This document shows positions 45,374 through 46,708 of a DNA stretch of 46,708 nt, one piece after another. How positions within the stretch are numbered: the first letter of the stretch is position 1; each line of letters begins with the position of its first letter. This DNA comes from Candidatus Contendobacter odensis Run_B_J11 (GTDB lineage Bacteria; Pseudomonadota; Gammaproteobacteria; Competibacterales; Competibacteraceae), in contig NZ_CBTK010000250.1 of assembly GCF_000531125.1 (NCBI RefSeq), positions 1 to 46,708 of the forward strand. Direction: 5' to 3'. The translations under genes were made by a program, and so were the position numbers. The notes beneath the pieces are model-generated. The model worked only from the letters and a program-made list of their open reading frames with translations, was not told the origin of the DNA and searched no databases.

Positions 45374-46708
45374 CTACTGAAGGGTCCACGCCTCAGGCGC
45401 GGTCCAGCCGGCGATCCAGGCGGGGATTTGTTCCGGCGGCATGGGGTGGGCGATGCCATAACCCTGAGCGAGGTCGCAGCCCAGCCGGATCAGCAGGCTG
45501 CCTTGGGCGTCAGTTTCCACTCCTTCGGCAATCACCTGGCGGCGGAAGGCCACCGACAACCCGATCACGCCTTCGACAATCGACCGCGCATCGGTATCCA
45601 CCAGCAGGTCACGCACGAACGATTGATCAATCTTCAGTAGATGCACGGGCAGATTCCTGAGGTAGGTCAGCGAGGAATAGCCGGTGCCGAAATCGTCCAG
45701 GGCGAAGCGAACGCCCAGTTGCCGGCAATCTTCGATCAACTCGGAGATGGCGGCGATATCCTCCAAGGCAACCGTTTCCAGGATTTCGAGTTCGAGTCCG
45801 TCCGAGGACACCGTTGGATAAGCCGCCAGCGCCGCCCGCAACTTGGCGACGAAATCCAGTTGTTGCAAATGGCGGCTGGAGATATTGATGCTCACCGGTA
45901 GACACAGACCCTGCGTCGTCCAGACCGACATCTGCCGCAGCGTTTCCTTCATCACCCATTGCCCAAAGACGATGGACAGTTCACTGGTGTCGACGGCAGG
46001 CATGAACCGCTCCGGCAAGAGCAGGCCCTCCTCCGGGTGCTGCCAGCGAATCAGGGCTTCGACGCCAATGACTCTGCTGTAGCGCATATCCACTTTGGGC
46101 TGGTAATAAAGACGCAGTTCATTCGCGGCCAGCGCTTCCTTAACCCGTTGCAGGCGGTCGCGGGCACAGCGGGCGCGGCGGTCGCAGTCGGCGTCAAACC
46201 AGTAATAGCGGTTGCCGCCGGCCTCCTTGGCGGCATACATGGCCTGGTCAGTATGGCGCAGCAGGGTATCGGGATTGGACATGTCATCGGGATACAGGGT
46301 CACGCCAAGGCTGGTGCTCAGCGGAATCGGCTGGTCCAAGACCACAAAAGGAACGTGCAGCGCCGCCACCACCCGATTCAGGGTCTGTTCGCATTCTTCC
46401 ATGTCCGTTAAATTCCCCAGCAGCAGGATAAATTCATCGCCCCCCAGCCGGGCCACCGTGTCATTGGCGCGCACACAGCTTTTCAAGCGGCGGGCCACCT
46501 CGATCAGCACTCGATCACCGTGCGCATGGCCCCAGGTGTCGTTGATGGCTTTGAACCCGTCCAGGTCCAGGTAACACACCGCCAGCCGCTTCTGATCACG
46601 CAGGGTTTGGGCCATGGCCTGTTGCAAGCGGTCGGTCAACAGCACCCGGTTAGGCAACTGGGTCAGCGCATCGTGGTAGGCCAGATGGTCGAGCTGCTCT
46701 TCGACCTG
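45374..46708 (-). CDS. GGDEF-EAL protein (c-di-GMP turnover), N-terminus beyond window
   Basis: The frame is open to the window edge, so the start lies outside; 444 residues are visible. The GGDEF domain starts at HLAYHDALTQLPNR and has an intact active site (VARLGGDEFILLL). The EAL domain has YYQPKVDM, GVEALIRWQHPEEG, ALDDFGTGYSSL and KIDQSFV. Both diguanylate cyclase and phosphodiesterase motifs look intact. It could supply or remove the ligand of the candidate GEMM-like RNA at 19078, although nothing links them directly. Confidence 0.92.
   Translation of the reverse strand, partial: QVEEQLDHLAYHDALTQLPNRVLLTDRLQQAMAQTLRDQKRLAVCYLDLDGFKAINDTWGHAHGDRVLIEVARRLKSCVRANDTVARLGGDEFILLLGNLTDMEECEQTLNRVVAALHVPFVVLDQPIPLSTSLGVTLYPDDMSNPDTLLRHTDQAMYAAKEAGGNRYYWFDADCDRRARCARDRLQRVKEALAANELRLYYQPKVDMRYSRVIGVEALIRWQHPEEGLLLPERFMPAVDTSELSIVFGQWVMKETLRQMSVWTTQGLCLPVSINISSRHLQQLDFVAKLRAALAAYPTVSSDGLELEILETVALEDIAAISELIEDCRQLGVRFALDDFGTGYSSLTYLRNLPVHLLKIDQSFVRDLLVDTDARSIVEGVIGLSVAFRRQVIAEGVETDAQGSLLIRLGCDLAQGYGIAHPMPPEQIPAWIAGWTAPEAWTLQ

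Overview
The window looks like a contig from a moderately GC-rich, free-living, nitrogen-fixing gammaproteobacterium. Gene content (Mo-nitrogenase with DraT, ModE-type molybdate regulation, Kdp potassium pump, the small Thivi_2564-like membrane protein) points to the Chromatiales/Competibacteraceae neighbourhood, but that placement is inference. The first 35 bases are Illumina adapter, so the left end is an assembly artefact. The right end cuts through a GGDEF-EAL gene.

Left third (1-18 kb, mostly + strand): the end of a homocysteine methyltransferase gene, a HIT protein, an orphan ParA-like ATPase, then a potassium block. Two miniproteins and kdpF lead into kdpA, kdpB and kdpC. The kdp genes are interrupted twice: by an HTH-HATPase-STAS-like switch protein between kdpA and kdpB, and by a terminator plus an antisense HNH endonuclease gene between kdpB and kdpC. 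A secreted beta-propeller phosphoesterase and a CorA-like channel follow, then kdpD-kdpE. TTTAC direct repeats spaced 11 bp occur before kdpF and again before an unknown gene at 17560, which makes them candidate KdpE sites.

Middle (18-35 kb): relics (the 3' end of an oadB-like gene, an ISKra4-like fragment), then a structured leader with an overlapping terminator (candidate GEMM-like riboswitch) before a small conserved gene. A long minus-strand block follows. Read in its own direction it runs nifH-D-K-T-Y, a small nif gene, nifF, nifE-N-X, a 2[4Fe-4S] ferredoxin, a TauE/SafE permease, then modE-A-B, a Uma2 nuclease-like gene and modC. Molybdate uptake therefore sits next to the FeMo-cofactor and nitrogenase genes. 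A ModE box precedes modE, and a sigma54-type promoter plus a NifA site precede nifH. draT, which modifies NifH, is transcribed divergently from nifH.

Right part (35-46.7 kb): a hybrid histidine kinase facing a CheY-like regulator, a Pat-type acyl-CoA-synthetase/GNAT protein, nested decayed insertion sequences, then a run of small envelope or stress-type genes on the minus strand (BON lipoprotein, coiled-coil protein, two copies of a 62-63 aa membrane protein, secreted proteins) and the GGDEF-EAL protein.

The strongest unlisted structure is a family of six ~114-115 bp miniature elements with ends CAGGACTTTCGC/GCGAAAGTCCTG. Five are flanked by perfect 5-bp direct repeats and one by a 4/5 match, and one copy interrupts a transposase whose frame is restored on excision. 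A second, unrelated 155-bp element has 16-bp perfect terminal inverted repeats and 11-bp flanking direct repeats.
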